A stretch of DNA of 64,000 bases from Planotetraspora mira (GTDB lineage: Bacteria; Actinomycetota; Actinomycetes; Streptosporangiales; Streptosporangiaceae). The position numbers were made by a program, and so were the translations under genes. The notes under the pieces were generated by a model. It made no database searches, was not told the DNA's origin, and saw nothing but the letters and a program-made list of their open reading frames with translations. Numbering within the stretch: position 1 is the stretch's first letter; each line of letters starts with the position of its first letter. The stretch lies in NCBI RefSeq assembly GCF_016863275.1, contig NZ_BOOO01000030.1, positions 1 to 64,000 on the forward strand. Direction: 5' to 3'. Below are positions 1-8,021 of the stretch, piece after piece.

Positions 1-106
1 AGCGGGCGTGCGGAGGTAACGGGGGCGCGGGAGCAGCGGGCGTGCGGAGGTAACGGGGGTGTGGGGGTAGCGAGGGTGTGGGGGTGGCGGGGGGTGCGGG
101 GGTAGA
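1..106. repeat. G-rich tandem direct repeats at window edge
   Basis: A 25-bp sequence beginning AGCGGGCGTGCGGAGGTAAC occurs at 1-25 and again at 35-59, a 34-bp period. It is followed by looser GTGGGGGTAGCG-type copies to about 106. No gene could be supported here. A minus-strand reading frame is open from about 155 to the window edge, but its translation only cycles Pro/Thr/Arg from the repeat, so I do not call it. Confidence 0.6.
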
Positions 107-218
107 CGACGGCAGGGCCGGCCGGGGAGAACGACCAACCGGTCAGCGGCCGCATGGGTTCCAGGGGCCCTGCTCGTGGCGGACGACCACGGGCCGCCGC
201 CTACGCCTCTTCGGGCAT

Positions 219-263
219 AAAAAACGCCGAGGCCGGACAGTCCCCCAACTGTCCGGCCTCGGC
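219..263 (-). terminator. Strong intrinsic terminator (minus strand)
   Basis: A perfect 15-bp stem, GCCGAGGCCGGACAG (226-240) pairing with 249-263, has an 8-nt loop. On the minus strand it is followed by six U (219-224). Such a canonical U-tract terminator is uncommon in high-GC actinobacteria. It ends transcription coming from the 264-390 region. Confidence 0.85.
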
Positions 264-380
264 TGAAAGCGGTTCCGCCAGGCATGCCCTCCCCAAAGGC
301 ACCGGCAGGCCCCCGCTTATTGTCGGACGCGGTTCCCCCTCCGCGTCCTTCGGTAAAGCTTCAACTGGTCTTCTCGACCT
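219..380 (-). ncRNA. Candidate structured small RNA or attenuated leader, class unassigned
   Basis: On the minus strand a TAGTGT -10-like box (392-387) would start an RNA near 380. The RNA contains a perfect 8-bp hairpin, GGACGCGG/CCGCGTCC (325-348), and ends at a very strong intrinsic terminator. No open frame of convincing composition lies inside it. It could be a free-standing small RNA, or a leader controlling a gene left of the window. The GGGGGAACC loop recalls one segment of c-di-AMP (ydaO) riboswitches, but the other conserved ydaO blocks were not found, so no class is assigned. The -35 region is poor. Confidence 0.4.
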
Positions 381-580
381 GCTACCACACTAGCGCCGTG
401 GTTGTCATGAACTCGTCATCGACAGGTGGATTTTCGGCCTACATCCGGCGTTGACCAGGTGCGACACGGTCAAGCGACACCCCCCACGACGGAGCCGGGC
501 CCCTGGAATCCCCGATTTCCCGCCCACGAAACCCACTCAGAGGAACCACTCGGAAGAGCACCCGGCGGAGCGGTGTGGAA

Positions 581-616
581 CGCGTCACATACACGCGTCA
601 CATACACGTGTCACCC
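581..616. repeat. 13-bp tandem repeat CGCGTCACATACA
   Basis: Two exact copies of CGCGTCACATACA (581-593, 594-606) are followed by a partial copy, CGTGTCACCC (607-616). They lie just beyond the osmC stop codon. The rest of 393-660 shows no gene. A TTGACC hexamer at 453-458 is the only promoter-like element noted there. Confidence 0.55.
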
Positions 617-663
617 ATGCGTAGCCCTTCGGCCGCTCCGACGACCGAAGGAGCGACGCGGGA

Positions 664-1050
664 CTACCCGTTGAGGATGATGCGGACCTCGGTGCCCCGC
701 TCGAGAGAACGGCTCACGATGCAGTGCCGCTCGTGGACCCGCTGCGCCACCGACTCGAAGACCTCCCTGGCCTCCTCGGACGGCGCCTCGACGTCGTAGG
801 TGACCGTGACGGACTCCAGTTGGGTGGGGCCCGCCTTCTCGGACGTCACATCCATGGCCAGCCGTACGAGCCGGTGGCCCCGCTGGGCGGTGAGGGGCTC
901 GACGGTCATGATGTTGCATCCGCCCACGGCCGCGAGCAGCAGTTCCAGAGGACTGAACTGGCCCTCCGACGTGCCCATGGTGATCTCCGCGCCCCGATTG
1001 TTCCGGGCGACGAATCCATCTTCGGTGCGCTCAACGTGGACGAATGCCAT
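664..1050 (-). CDS. OsmC family peroxide-detoxification protein
   Basis: The 128-residue protein has the OsmC/Ohr fold signature: the GQFSPLELLLAAVGGC segment ends in Cys45, and HERHC carries Cys110. These are the expected catalytic and resolving thiols of the family, which reduces organic hydroperoxides in the cytoplasm using small or protein thiols. The ATG start at 1050 has a weak AGGGTG Shine-Dalgarno. It lies 47 nt downstream of the response regulator gene on the same strand, so the two are probably co-transcribed. The exact subgroup (OsmC, Ohr or YhfA-like) is not resolved. The family assignment is secure; the substrate is inferred. Confidence 0.85.
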   Translation of the reverse strand: MAFVHVERTEDGFVARNNRGAEITMGTSEGQFSPLELLLAAVGGCNIMTVEPLTAQRGHRLVRLAMDVTSEKAGPTQLESVTVTYDVEAPSEEAREVFESVAQRVHERHCIVSRSLERGTEVRIILNG

Positions 1051-1097
1051 GACGTCACCCTACTTGGGGAGCATCGACCTCGGCCGCGTAGCCGCGA

Positions 1098-1826
1098 TCA
1101 ACGCCCGGCGGCTTCTCCGATCGCGCCCGCGTCGCGAAGGGTGTCCCTGATCGTCTCTCTGAGGGCGTACCCGAGGCCGTGCACGGTGTGGATCAACCGG
1201 GGCTCGCCCGCCGCCTCCGTCTTCCTGCGCAGGTAGCGGATGTAGACCTCCAGCGAATTGGACGCGGGGCGGAAGGCCTGCCCCCAGATCCGCTCCAGGA
1301 TGACCTTGCGCGTGAGCACCTGTCCGCCGTTGCGGATCAACAGGTCGAGCAGGGCGTATTCCGTCCTCGTCAGGTCGATGACCCGGCCGCCTCTCCTCGC
1401 CTGCCTGCTCTCCGGCAGCAACGTCAGATCGGCGAAGCCCGCGGCCGGCTCCGCCGGGCCCGTACGGCGCAGCAGCGCCCGGACACGGGCCAGCAGTTCC
1501 TCTACGGCGAACGGCTTGACCAGGTAGTCGTCGGCGCCCGCGTCGAGCCCTGCCACACGGTCCCCGACCTCTTCCAGCGCGGTCAGCATGAGCACCGGGA
1601 CCCGGTTGCCCTTCTCCCGCAGCCTCCGGCAGACCTCCAGACCGTCGACCCGCGGCATCAGCACGTCGAGCAGCACGAGTTCAGGTGTGCCGCCGCTGAT
1701 CGCGGCGAGCGCCGACTCACCGTCATCGGCGGTCGTGACGCGGTATCCCTCCCCGCGGAGGGCGCGCGCGATCGCGTCGCGTACGTCCGGATCGTCGTCC
1801 ACGACCAGCATCCGTGTCTTGGCCAC
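1098..1826 (-). CDS. OmpR/PhoB-type response regulator
   Basis: The 242-residue protein has an N-terminal receiver domain and a C-terminal winged helix. The acidic pocket is DDD at 10-12, the phospho-acceptor is Asp54 in LVLLDVLMP, and the conserved Lys is Lys104 in LVKPF. The output domain (about 130-230) ends [10 protein letters not shown], typical of the PhoB/MprA class. I chose the GTG at 1826, with AGGA 7 nt upstream, over a longer frame starting at 1901, whose N-terminus precedes the receiver fold. No histidine kinase gene is adjacent. It is transcribed toward osmC and away from the ferric-reductase gene at 1973, which suggests an oxidative or redox regulon, by inference only. Confidence 0.88.
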   Translation of the reverse strand: MAKTRMLVVDDDPDVRDAIARALRGEGYRVTTADDGESALAAISGGTPELVLLDVLMPRVDGLEVCRRLREKGNRVPVLMLTALEEVGDRVAGLDAGADDYLVKPFAVEELLARVRALLRRTGPAEPAAGFADLTLLPESRQARRGGRVIDLTRTEYALLDLLIRNGGQVLTRKVILERIWGQAFRPASNSLEVYIRYLRRKTEAAGEPRLIHTVHGLGYALRETIRDTLRDAGAIGEAAGR

Positions 1827-1972
1827 CACGCCATCCTGGCCTGAGACGATGAGAAGTTCATGAAGGAACGCCGCAGGCCGGCGTCCGTATCCGCGCCGCA
1901 CCAGCCGATCGCGCCCCCGGCCACGGGTGACTCGTTCAGATCCGCCTCATATCCATCGGCGATGGTCGGGGG

Positions 1973-3349
1973 ATGGCACACACCGACTTGACGGGCGCGG
2001 CCCCGGCGGACCGCTCACGGGCAGGTACGGCTCGCGCCTCCACGACGTGGCTCTGGCCGGCGATCTTCTGGCTGGGAGCGGCCGCGGCACTCGTGCCCTG
2101 GGCGGTCCACTCGGGTGGCCGCTTCACCGCCGACCCCCTCGTCGGCACCGGCAGGCTGGCCGGGATGCTCGCCGGATACCTCATCGCGGTCCAGCTCATC
2201 CTCATGAGCAGGGTCCTGGACACGCGGCTCATCTCGGTCTGGCACCGCAGGCTGGGGGCCGCCGTTTTCGCGTTCATCACCGCGCACATCGTCTTCAGCA
2301 CCGTCGGCCACGCCGCCGGGAGAAGCCTGGCGGACCAGACGATGAGATTCGTCTACGGCTATCCCTGGCTCCTCGCGGCCTACGTCGGCACGGCCCTGAT
2401 CGTGATGATCGGCCTGACCTCGATCCGCGCGATCAAGCGGCGGATGCGCTACGAGACCTGGTACTACCTGCATCTGTACGCCTACCTGGGAACCGCGCTG
2501 GCGTTCGCCCACACGATCATGATCTCCACCGACATCAAGGGGATCGCCAGGGTCTTCTGGATCGTCCTGTACGGCACGGCCCTCACGCTGGCCGTCTGGC
2601 GGCGGATCGTACGGCCGGCCAGACTGGTCGCACGGCACGGCTTCCGGGTCTCCGACGTGGTCCGGGAGACGCCGGACGTCACCTCGATCCACATCGGCGG
2701 CCGCCGGATGCGCGAGTTCCAGGTCAAGCCGGGCCAGTTCCTGTGGCTGCGGTTCCTCACGCGGAGCGACTGGGGGCAGGCCCACCCCTTCTCCCTGTCG
2801 GCCGCTCCCGACGGGCGCCGCCTGCGCGTGACGGTCAAGGCGCTCGGCGACCACACCCGCGGGCTGCAGGGGGTCCAGGTCGGCACCCGGGTCGTGGTGG
2901 AGGGCCCGTACGGGAGCTTCACGGCCGGCGCACGCGTCAACAAGGACGTCCTGATGATCGCGGCGGGCATCGGGATCACGCCGATCAGGGCCCTGCTCGA
3001 GGAGATGCCGCCGGGGACGGTCGTCCTCTACCGGGCCAGGTCGGGCAGCGAGGTGGTCTTCCGCGACGAGCTCGACGAACTGGCCAGGTCACGCGGCGCG
3101 CGCCTGGTCTACCTGCTGGACGACGACGGACGGGAGAACGGCGGGCGGAGCGACACTCCTGAGGACACCGACGGCCGGCACATCCCGGAGGAGCTCACCG
3201 CACCGGGGCTGGCCCGGCTCGTACCCGGCATCGGGAACCGCGACGTCTACCTGTGCGGTCCCCCCGGTCTCGTCCGCCGGGTCCACGCGGAGCTGCGCAA
3301 GGCGGGCGTCCGCGACCGGCACGTCCACTACGACCCCTTCGAGCTCTAG
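1973..3349 (+). CDS. Ferric-reductase-like transmembrane flavoprotein
   Basis: The 458-residue protein has about six membrane segments (30-215) followed by an FNR-type FAD/NAD(P)H module. Candidate haem ligands are His91, His105, His167 and His180. HPFSLS at 271-276 binds FAD, GIGITPIR at 332-339 binds the nicotinamide nucleotide, and YLCGPPG near 430 completes the fold. This is the ferredoxin reductase/NOX-like ferric reductase family, which passes electrons from cytoplasmic NAD(P)H through FAD and haem across the membrane. The acceptor (ferric iron, a quinone or periplasmic protein) cannot be told from sequence. The start is the ATG after CGGGGG. It diverges from the response regulator over 146 bp, so shared control is possible. 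Confidence 0.85.
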   Translation: MAHTDLTGAAPADRSRAGTARASTTWLWPAIFWLGAAAALVPWAVHSGGRFTADPLVGTGRLAGMLAGYLIAVQLILMSRVLDTRLISVWHRRLGAAVFAFITAHIVFSTVGHAAGRSLADQTMRFVYGYPWLLAAYVGTALIVMIGLTSIRAIKRRMRYETWYYLHLYAYLGTALAFAHTIMISTDIKGIARVFWIVLYGTALTLAVWRRIVRPARLVARHGFRVSDVVRETPDVTSIHIGGRRMREFQVKPGQFLWLRFLTRSDWGQAHPFSLSAAPDGRRLRVTVKALGDHTRGLQGVQVGTRVVVEGPYGSFTAGARVNKDVLMIAAGIGITPIRALLEEMPPGTVVLYRARSGSEVVFRDELDELARSRGARLVYLLDDDGRENGGRSDTPEDTDGRHIPEELTAPGLARLVPGIGNRDVYLCGPPGLVRRVHAELRKAGVRDRHVHYDPFEL

Positions 3350-3370
3350 GCGCCCGACCGCGAGTGGGCC

Positions 3371-3646
3371 TCAGGCGTCAGGATGCTTGGACAGGTAGTC
3401 GACGTAGACGGGTCGCAGGGCGTCGCCGAGCTCCCCCTCCCCCGCCGCCATCGCATCGCTGAGCAGCGCGGACACCCGGCTGAGATCGTTCGCCGTCTCA
3501 TCGGAGTTGCCGCTGGCCGCCTCGGCGGCCGGGATCAGCTTCAGCAGGTCCCAGAGGAAACCGAAATCGCCGTGCCGTACGGCGTAGTGCACGGCGCGGT
3601 CGTGCAACTCCTTGGCCGACAACGAATCGAGCTCTTCCACGTCCAT
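3371..3646 (-). CDS. Small conserved hypothetical protein
   Basis: The 91-residue acidic, helical protein contains FLWDLLKLIPAAEAASG and ends PVYVDYLSKHPDA. I do not recognise a named domain. The ATG at 3646 is preferred: GGGGTGAG lies 5 nt upstream, whereas the in-frame GTG at 3652 falls inside that Shine-Dalgarno. It converges with the ferric reductase gene, whose stop lies 21 bp away. Cytoplasmic; no signal or membrane segment. Its role is unknown. Confidence 0.65.
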   Translation of the reverse strand: MDVEELDSLSAKELHDRAVHYAVRHGDFGFLWDLLKLIPAAEAASGNSDETANDLSRVSALLSDAMAAGEGELGDALRPVYVDYLSKHPDA

Positions 3647-3978
3647 CCACACTCACCCCAAAAATTGTGATTGCCCCAAGCCGTGCCGGTTATGCCCATG
3701 GCAGAGAAAAGGGTAGTCAGAGACCACGATCCCTTTGCCGACGGCCCTCTCCTCGGAACGCGCGGATCGCGCCCGTCGAGCACGCACGCGACCCATTCGC
3801 CCCACCTTGTAGACATTTGGAAGCCACCTATATGAAACGCGCATGAACTTCGGCGGAACACCTGTTTGCCGGGGCTTGACCTGCGTCGATGTTTTCTGTT
3901 TCGGTTTGTCGCTATGCCGTCTCCCCGGAAACGCCCTCCCGCTTCGCGCATCGCGCCGGCCGCCGGGAGAAACGCACA
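3647..3978. other. Intergenic region upstream of the acyltransferase
   Basis: This 332-bp gap is less GC-rich than its surroundings. A TTGACC hexamer (3876-3881) lies about 100 bp before the chosen acyltransferase start, but I see no convincing -10 at standard spacing. Short open frames here have no coding character. Promoters for both flanking divergent genes must lie in this stretch. Confidence 0.4.
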
Positions 3979-6084
3979 GTGACGCACGCGACGCCCGTGC
4001 CACTGGAAAGAACCGAGCGCGCCGAGCCCGCTTCCCCTCCGCATGCCCGGAAGCGGACCGACATCGAGGGGTTGCGCGCGGTCGCGGTGACGCTCGTCGT
4101 ACTGAGCCACTCCGGGGTGGCCCTGTTCGCCGGTGGTTACATCGGAGTCGACGTCTTTTTCGTGATCTCCGGCTTCCTGATCACCTCACTGCTGCTGCGC
4201 GAACTCGACACCACCGGCCGCATCTCGATCCGGCGCTTCTACGCGCGGCGGGCCCTGCGGCTCCTGCCGGCCTCCACCATCGTGGTCGTGTTCACCGTGA
4301 TCGGCTCCTGGCTGTGGCTCACGCCGGTCAGATTCGCCGAATACACCAAGGACGCCCTGGCCAGCACGCTCTACGCGATCAACTTCCGGCTGGCGATCAC
4401 CGGCACCGACTACCTGCAGGAGGGGGCCCCGCCCTCGCCGTTCCAGCACTTCTGGTCACTGGCCGTCGAGGAGCAGTTCTACCTCGTCTGGCCCCTCCTG
4501 CTGATCGTCTCCGCCTGGCTGCTCAGCAGGGGCGGCCGCAGCAGCCGGACGCGGTACCTGGCGGTGCCGCTCGTCGTCTTGTCAGCCGTGTCGCTCCTGC
4601 TGAGCATCGTGGACACCCCGCGCTCGGCCCCCTGGGCGTACTTCGGCTCGCACACCCGCATCTGGGAGTTGGGCGCGGGAGCGCTCGTCGCTCTGGCCGC
4701 CGCGCGACTCGCGCGCACTCCCGGCCGGATCGCCGCGGCCATGACGTGGGTGGGCCTGGCGGCGATCGTCGTCGCGGCGGTGGTCTACGACAACGACACC
4801 CCCTTCCCCGGCTATCACGCGATCCTGCCGGTGGCCGGCACCGCCCTCGTCATCGCGGGCGGCACCGCGGCGGCACGCGCCGACGCCCGGCTGCTGCTGG
4901 GACTGGCGCCCTTCCAGCGCATCGGCGGCCTGTCCTACGGGTGGTACCTCTGGCACTGGCCGCTCCTGGTCATCGGCCCCGCCGCACTCGGCCTCCACGG
5001 CACGCTCAAGGTCAATCTCGCGCTCTGCGGCCTCGGCCTGATCCTGGCCGCCGTCACCCTTTACCTGGTGGAGAACCCGGTCCGCTTCCACCGCGCCTTC
5101 AAGAACCGGCCGGGACGGGCCATCTCCCTCGGAGTCACCCTGTCCGCGGGCGCGGCGGTGATCGCCCTGGTCGCGGCCACCCTGCCCCCCTCGATCCCGT
5201 ACGGCCCGCCGGTCGCGGACCTGCCGAGCGCGATGGCGTCGGCGCCGGACGCCGAGGCGTTCCTGAAGTCCACGATCGCGGGCGGCGTCCCGCCGGAGCG
5301 GCTTCCCGGCAACCTGACGCCCTCCCTCACCAAGGTGAAGGACGACAAGGCGATCGTCTACGACGACGGCTGCCACGTGGGCTACGACGACGTCTCGATG
5401 CCCGAGTGCGCGTTCGGCGACCTCACATCGAGCAAGGTGGTCGTCCTCTTCGGCGACTCGCACGCGGCGAGCTGGTTCCCCGCCATGGACAGGCTCGCCC
5501 GCGAGAACCACTGGAAGCTCTACTCGTGGACCAAGGCCTCGTGCAAGGTCTCCTCGATCACGCTGGTCCGCACCGGCAAGGCGTACGAAAGCTGCGACAC
5601 CTGGCGTAAGCAGACGATCGCGAGGATCAAGAAGCTCCATCCCGCGCTGGTCGTCATGTCCTCGTCGGAGGACGGGACGATCTTCCCCAAGAACACCGAC
5701 AACGCCGCCGCCTGGGGCGCGGGTTTCGCGAACACGCTGAAGCAGATCAACGCCCGCGGCACGAAGATGACGCTGATCCAGGACATCCCCTGGCCCAACA
5801 GTGACGCGCCCGAGTGCCTCGCCCAGAACCCCCGGGTCCTGACCCTGTGCACGAACAAGCTGCCGAAGGCCCTGCACTCACCGGCCCGCCGCAGCGCCAT
5901 CGCCGACGCGGCGAAGAAGGCCAAGATCAAGGTGATCGACCCGACCGCGTGGTTCTGCGGTACGGCCGGCACCTGTCCGCCGGTCGTCGGCAACCTGCTC
6001 GTCTACCGGGACGAGGGCCACATGACCAAGCAGTACGCCCAGCTCCTCGCACCGATCCTCATGGCCCGTCTGCCGAAGGTCTGA
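3979..6084 (+). CDS. Acyltransferase-3 membrane protein with C-terminal SGNH domain
   Basis: The 701-residue OafA-like protein starts with the acyltransferase-3 signature (RTDIEGLRAVAV, catalytic-type His44, then FFVISGFLIT) and about ten membrane helices to residue 390. The C-terminal extracytoplasmic SGNH hydrolase domain carries Ser494 in LFGDSHAASW and Asp678/His681 in YRDEGHM. This fused architecture O-acetylates cell-surface polysaccharides, peptidoglycan or secreted glycans using cytoplasmic acetyl-CoA. The acceptor here is unknown. I chose the GTG at 3979, with GGGAGA 8 nt upstream, over an upstream ATG at 3889 that lacks a ribosome site. It stands alone, with no glycan operon beside it. 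Confidence 0.85.
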   Translation: MTHATPVPLERTERAEPASPPHARKRTDIEGLRAVAVTLVVLSHSGVALFAGGYIGVDVFFVISGFLITSLLLRELDTTGRISIRRFYARRALRLLPASTIVVVFTVIGSWLWLTPVRFAEYTKDALASTLYAINFRLAITGTDYLQEGAPPSPFQHFWSLAVEEQFYLVWPLLLIVSAWLLSRGGRSSRTRYLAVPLVVLSAVSLLLSIVDTPRSAPWAYFGSHTRIWELGAGALVALAAARLARTPGRIAAAMTWVGLAAIVVAAVVYDNDTPFPGYHAILPVAGTALVIAGGTAAARADARLLLGLAPFQRIGGLSYGWYLWHWPLLVIGPAALGLHGTLKVNLALCGLGLILAAVTLYLVENPVRFHRAFKNRPGRAISLGVTLSAGAAVIALVAATLPPSIPYGPPVADLPSAMASAPDAEAFLKSTIAGGVPPERLPGNLTPSLTKVKDDKAIVYDDGCHVGYDDVSMPECAFGDLTSSKVVVLFGDSHAASWFPAMDRLARENHWKLYSWTKASCKVSSITLVRTGKAYESCDTWRKQTIARIKKLHPALVVMSSSEDGTIFPKNTDNAAAWGAGFANTLKQINARGTKMTLIQDIPWPNSDAPECLAQNPRVLTLCTNKLPKALHSPARRSAIADAAKKAKIKVIDPTAWFCGTAGTCPPVVGNLLVYRDEGHMTKQYAQLLAPILMARLPKV

Positions 6085-6099
6085 GCGATCCGAGGAGGC

Positions 6100-6135
6100 C
6101 GGTCCCGGAGAACCCGCCCCGCCGCGCCGGGACCG
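6100..6135 (+). terminator. Hairpin after acyltransferase gene
   Basis: CGGTCCCGG (6100-6108) pairs perfectly with 6127-6135 across an 18-nt loop, 16 bp past the acyltransferase stop. There is no T run, so it would be a factor-assisted or weak terminator. Confidence 0.4.
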
Positions 6136-6289
6136 CCGAACTATACGATCAAAACGTGTCAGCGAGGCGGGTCACCGGGGGTGCGCCGCGGGTGGCCGGG
6201 CAGGCTTGCCGGGCGGAGGGCGGGGCGAGCATGCTTGTCCGTCTCAGCCGCCTGGCACCGTCTTTTCCGATCATGGAAGGATCCCCCCT

Positions 6290-6661
6290 TTGAAGATCAT
6301 CCTTAAGGTATTGATCGTCGCCGGAGCGCTGTGGGTGTCCACGCAGCTAGTGGACGGCATCACGGTCAACACCGGCAGCGCGGCCAAGCAGGCGGGCACC
6401 CTGATCGCCGTGGCGCTCATCTTCGGTCTCGTCAACGCGGTGCTCAAGCCGATCATCAAGACCATCGGGTGCGCCTTCTACGTGTTGACGCTGGGCCTGT
6501 TCGCCCTCGTCGTCAACGCCGCTCTGCTTCTGCTCACAAGCTGGGTGGCCGACAAGGTCGACCTTCCGTTCCACGTCAGCGGGTTCCTGGCCGCCTTCTG
6601 GGGCGCGATCATCGTGGGCGTGATCAGCTGGGTTCTCAACATGATCCTCGGTGACGACTGA
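6290..6661 (+). CDS. Phage holin family 4 (YvlD-like) membrane protein
   Basis: The 123-residue protein has four hydrophobic segments. N-terminal KIILKVLIVAGALW, then LIFGLVNAVLKPIIK and FWGAIIVGVISWVLNMIL, is typical of the Phage_holin_4_2/YvlD family. Despite the name, these are ordinary bacterial inner-membrane proteins of unclear function. The start is TTG at 6290 with GGAAGG 8 nt upstream; longer in-frame starts add a Gly/Pro-rich tail unlike the family. Its last 11 bases overlap the GTG start of the next gene, so translation of the two is likely coupled. Confidence 0.75.
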   Translation: MKIILKVLIVAGALWVSTQLVDGITVNTGSAAKQAGTLIAVALIFGLVNAVLKPIIKTIGCAFYVLTLGLFALVVNAALLLLTSWVADKVDLPFHVSGFLAAFWGAIIVGVISWVLNMILGDD

Positions 6662-8021
6662 CATCACCCTCGACGGCACCACGCTGACCTGCGAACAGGT
6701 CGGCGCGGTGGCCCGTGGCGAGGCCCGGGTCGCGGTCGGCTCCACCGCCGCGGCCCAGGCCGCTTGGCGCGCCTCCAGCCAGTTGCACGGCCCCGTGTAC
6801 GGCCGGACGACGGGCGTCGGGGCCAACAAGGACGTGGCTGTGCACGAGCAGGGGCTCGACCTGGTGCGCAGTCACGCCGGCGGAGCCGGGCCGATGGTCG
6901 AGGAGGAACGGGCCCGGGCGATGCTGGTGATCCGCCTCAACCAGATCCTCCGCGGCGGGTCGGGCGTCAATCCCGGAGTCCTCCCCGTTCTCGCGTACGC
7001 GATCAATGGGGGCTTCACTCCTCCCGTCCGCCTCTACGGCGCCATCGGCACGGGCGACCTCACCGCCCTGTCCACGGCCGCCCTCTGCCTCACGGGCGAG
7101 GTCCCCTGGCGACGCGCCTCATGGTCGCCGGAGAAGGAGCCGTCGTTCGCCCTGTCCGGCTCCGACGCCTTGCCGTTCATGAGCGCCAACGCCATGACGC
7201 TGGGCGACGCCGCGTTGGCGTGCGCGGGGCTCCGCCCGCTTCTCGAGGCCTCCATCGGGGTGGCCGCCCAGTCCTGGCGCGCCGTGGACGCGTCGGACGA
7301 GCCCCTGGAACAGCCCGTGCAGGACGCCCGGCGCCATCCCGGCCAGGCCAGGGTGGCCACGCGGCTGCGCCGCCTGCTCGTCCCCGGACCGTCCCCCCGC
7401 CTCCAGGACCCCTACGGTTACCGCGCGCTGCCACAGGTCCACGGGGCGGCCTTCGACGCGCTGGACACGGCCGAGCAGGTGGTCACGACCGACATGAACT
7501 CCGCGGCGGAGAACCCGCTCATCGCGGGCGGCAGGGCCTGGCACAACGGCAACTTCCACACCGCGCCGGTGGCACTCGCCCTCGACGGGCTGCGCGCCGC
7601 GCTCGTACAGACCGCGTCGTTGTCCACCGCGAGGCTGGCCACCATGATGGAGCCCGCCTACACCGGCCTGATCCCGTTCCTCGCCGACCGGCCGGGCGCC
7701 TCGGGGGCGCTCATCCTCGAGTACGTCGCCTATGACGCCCTGGCCACGCTGCGGAATCTCGCCGCCCCTGTGACGCTGGGGGGCGCGGTCCTTTCGCGCA
7801 GTGTGGAGGACCACGCCGGGTTCGGCACCCAGGCCGCGCGGGCGTGCCTCGCCACGCGGGAGCCGTACGAGATCGTCCTGGCCTGCGAGCTGGTCGCGGC
7901 CGTGCGCGCGCAACGGCAGCGCGGGCGTTCCAGTGACGTGCCGCTCGACCCGCGCATGGAGGACCGGCCCCTCGACGCCGACATCGAGGCCGCACGGACG
8001 GCGCTGCCGGCCTTCGCCTAG
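6651..8021 (+). CDS. Aromatic amino acid lyase family protein with altered MIO triad
   Basis: The 456-residue member of the HAL/PAL/TAL family keeps many hallmarks: VYGRTTGVGANK with Tyr50, QDPYGYR...PQVHG, DMNSAAENPL and SVEDHAGFG. In classical lyases an Ala-Ser-Gly triad cyclises to the MIO cofactor. Here the aligned segment is YGAIGTGDL (129-137), so the triad is Gly133-Thr134-Gly135 with no serine, and the flanking context is one residue shorter. Either the protein is not an MIO ammonia-lyase or it forms a variant electrophile. It is also shorter than HutH (about 510). The GTG start overlaps the holin-like gene. No other histidine-utilisation gene is near. Family sure, activity doubtful. 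Confidence 0.78.
   Translation: MTTDITLDGTTLTCEQVGAVARGEARVAVGSTAAAQAAWRASSQLHGPVYGRTTGVGANKDVAVHEQGLDLVRSHAGGAGPMVEEERARAMLVIRLNQILRGGSGVNPGVLPVLAYAINGGFTPPVRLYGAIGTGDLTALSTAALCLTGEVPWRRASWSPEKEPSFALSGSDALPFMSANAMTLGDAALACAGLRPLLEASIGVAAQSWRAVDASDEPLEQPVQDARRHPGQARVATRLRRLLVPGPSPRLQDPYGYRALPQVHGAAFDALDTAEQVVTTDMNSAAENPLIAGGRAWHNGNFHTAPVALALDGLRAALVQTASLSTARLATMMEPAYTGLIPFLADRPGASGALILEYVAYDALATLRNLAAPVTLGGAVLSRSVEDHAGFGTQAARACLATREPYEIVLACELVAAVRAQRQRGRSSDVPLDPRMEDRPLDADIEAARTALPAFA

Noticed and set aside
219-380. c-di-AMP (ydaO) riboswitch
   Set aside because: The GGGGGAACC loop is suggestive, but the GGGGTGAA-type and GACAGCTAACT-type conserved segments were not found, and no target gene is visible.
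6206-6289. N-terminal extension of the holin-like protein
   Set aside because: Its Gly/Pro/Cys residues lack family similarity, and the TTG at 6290 has a well-placed GGAAGG.
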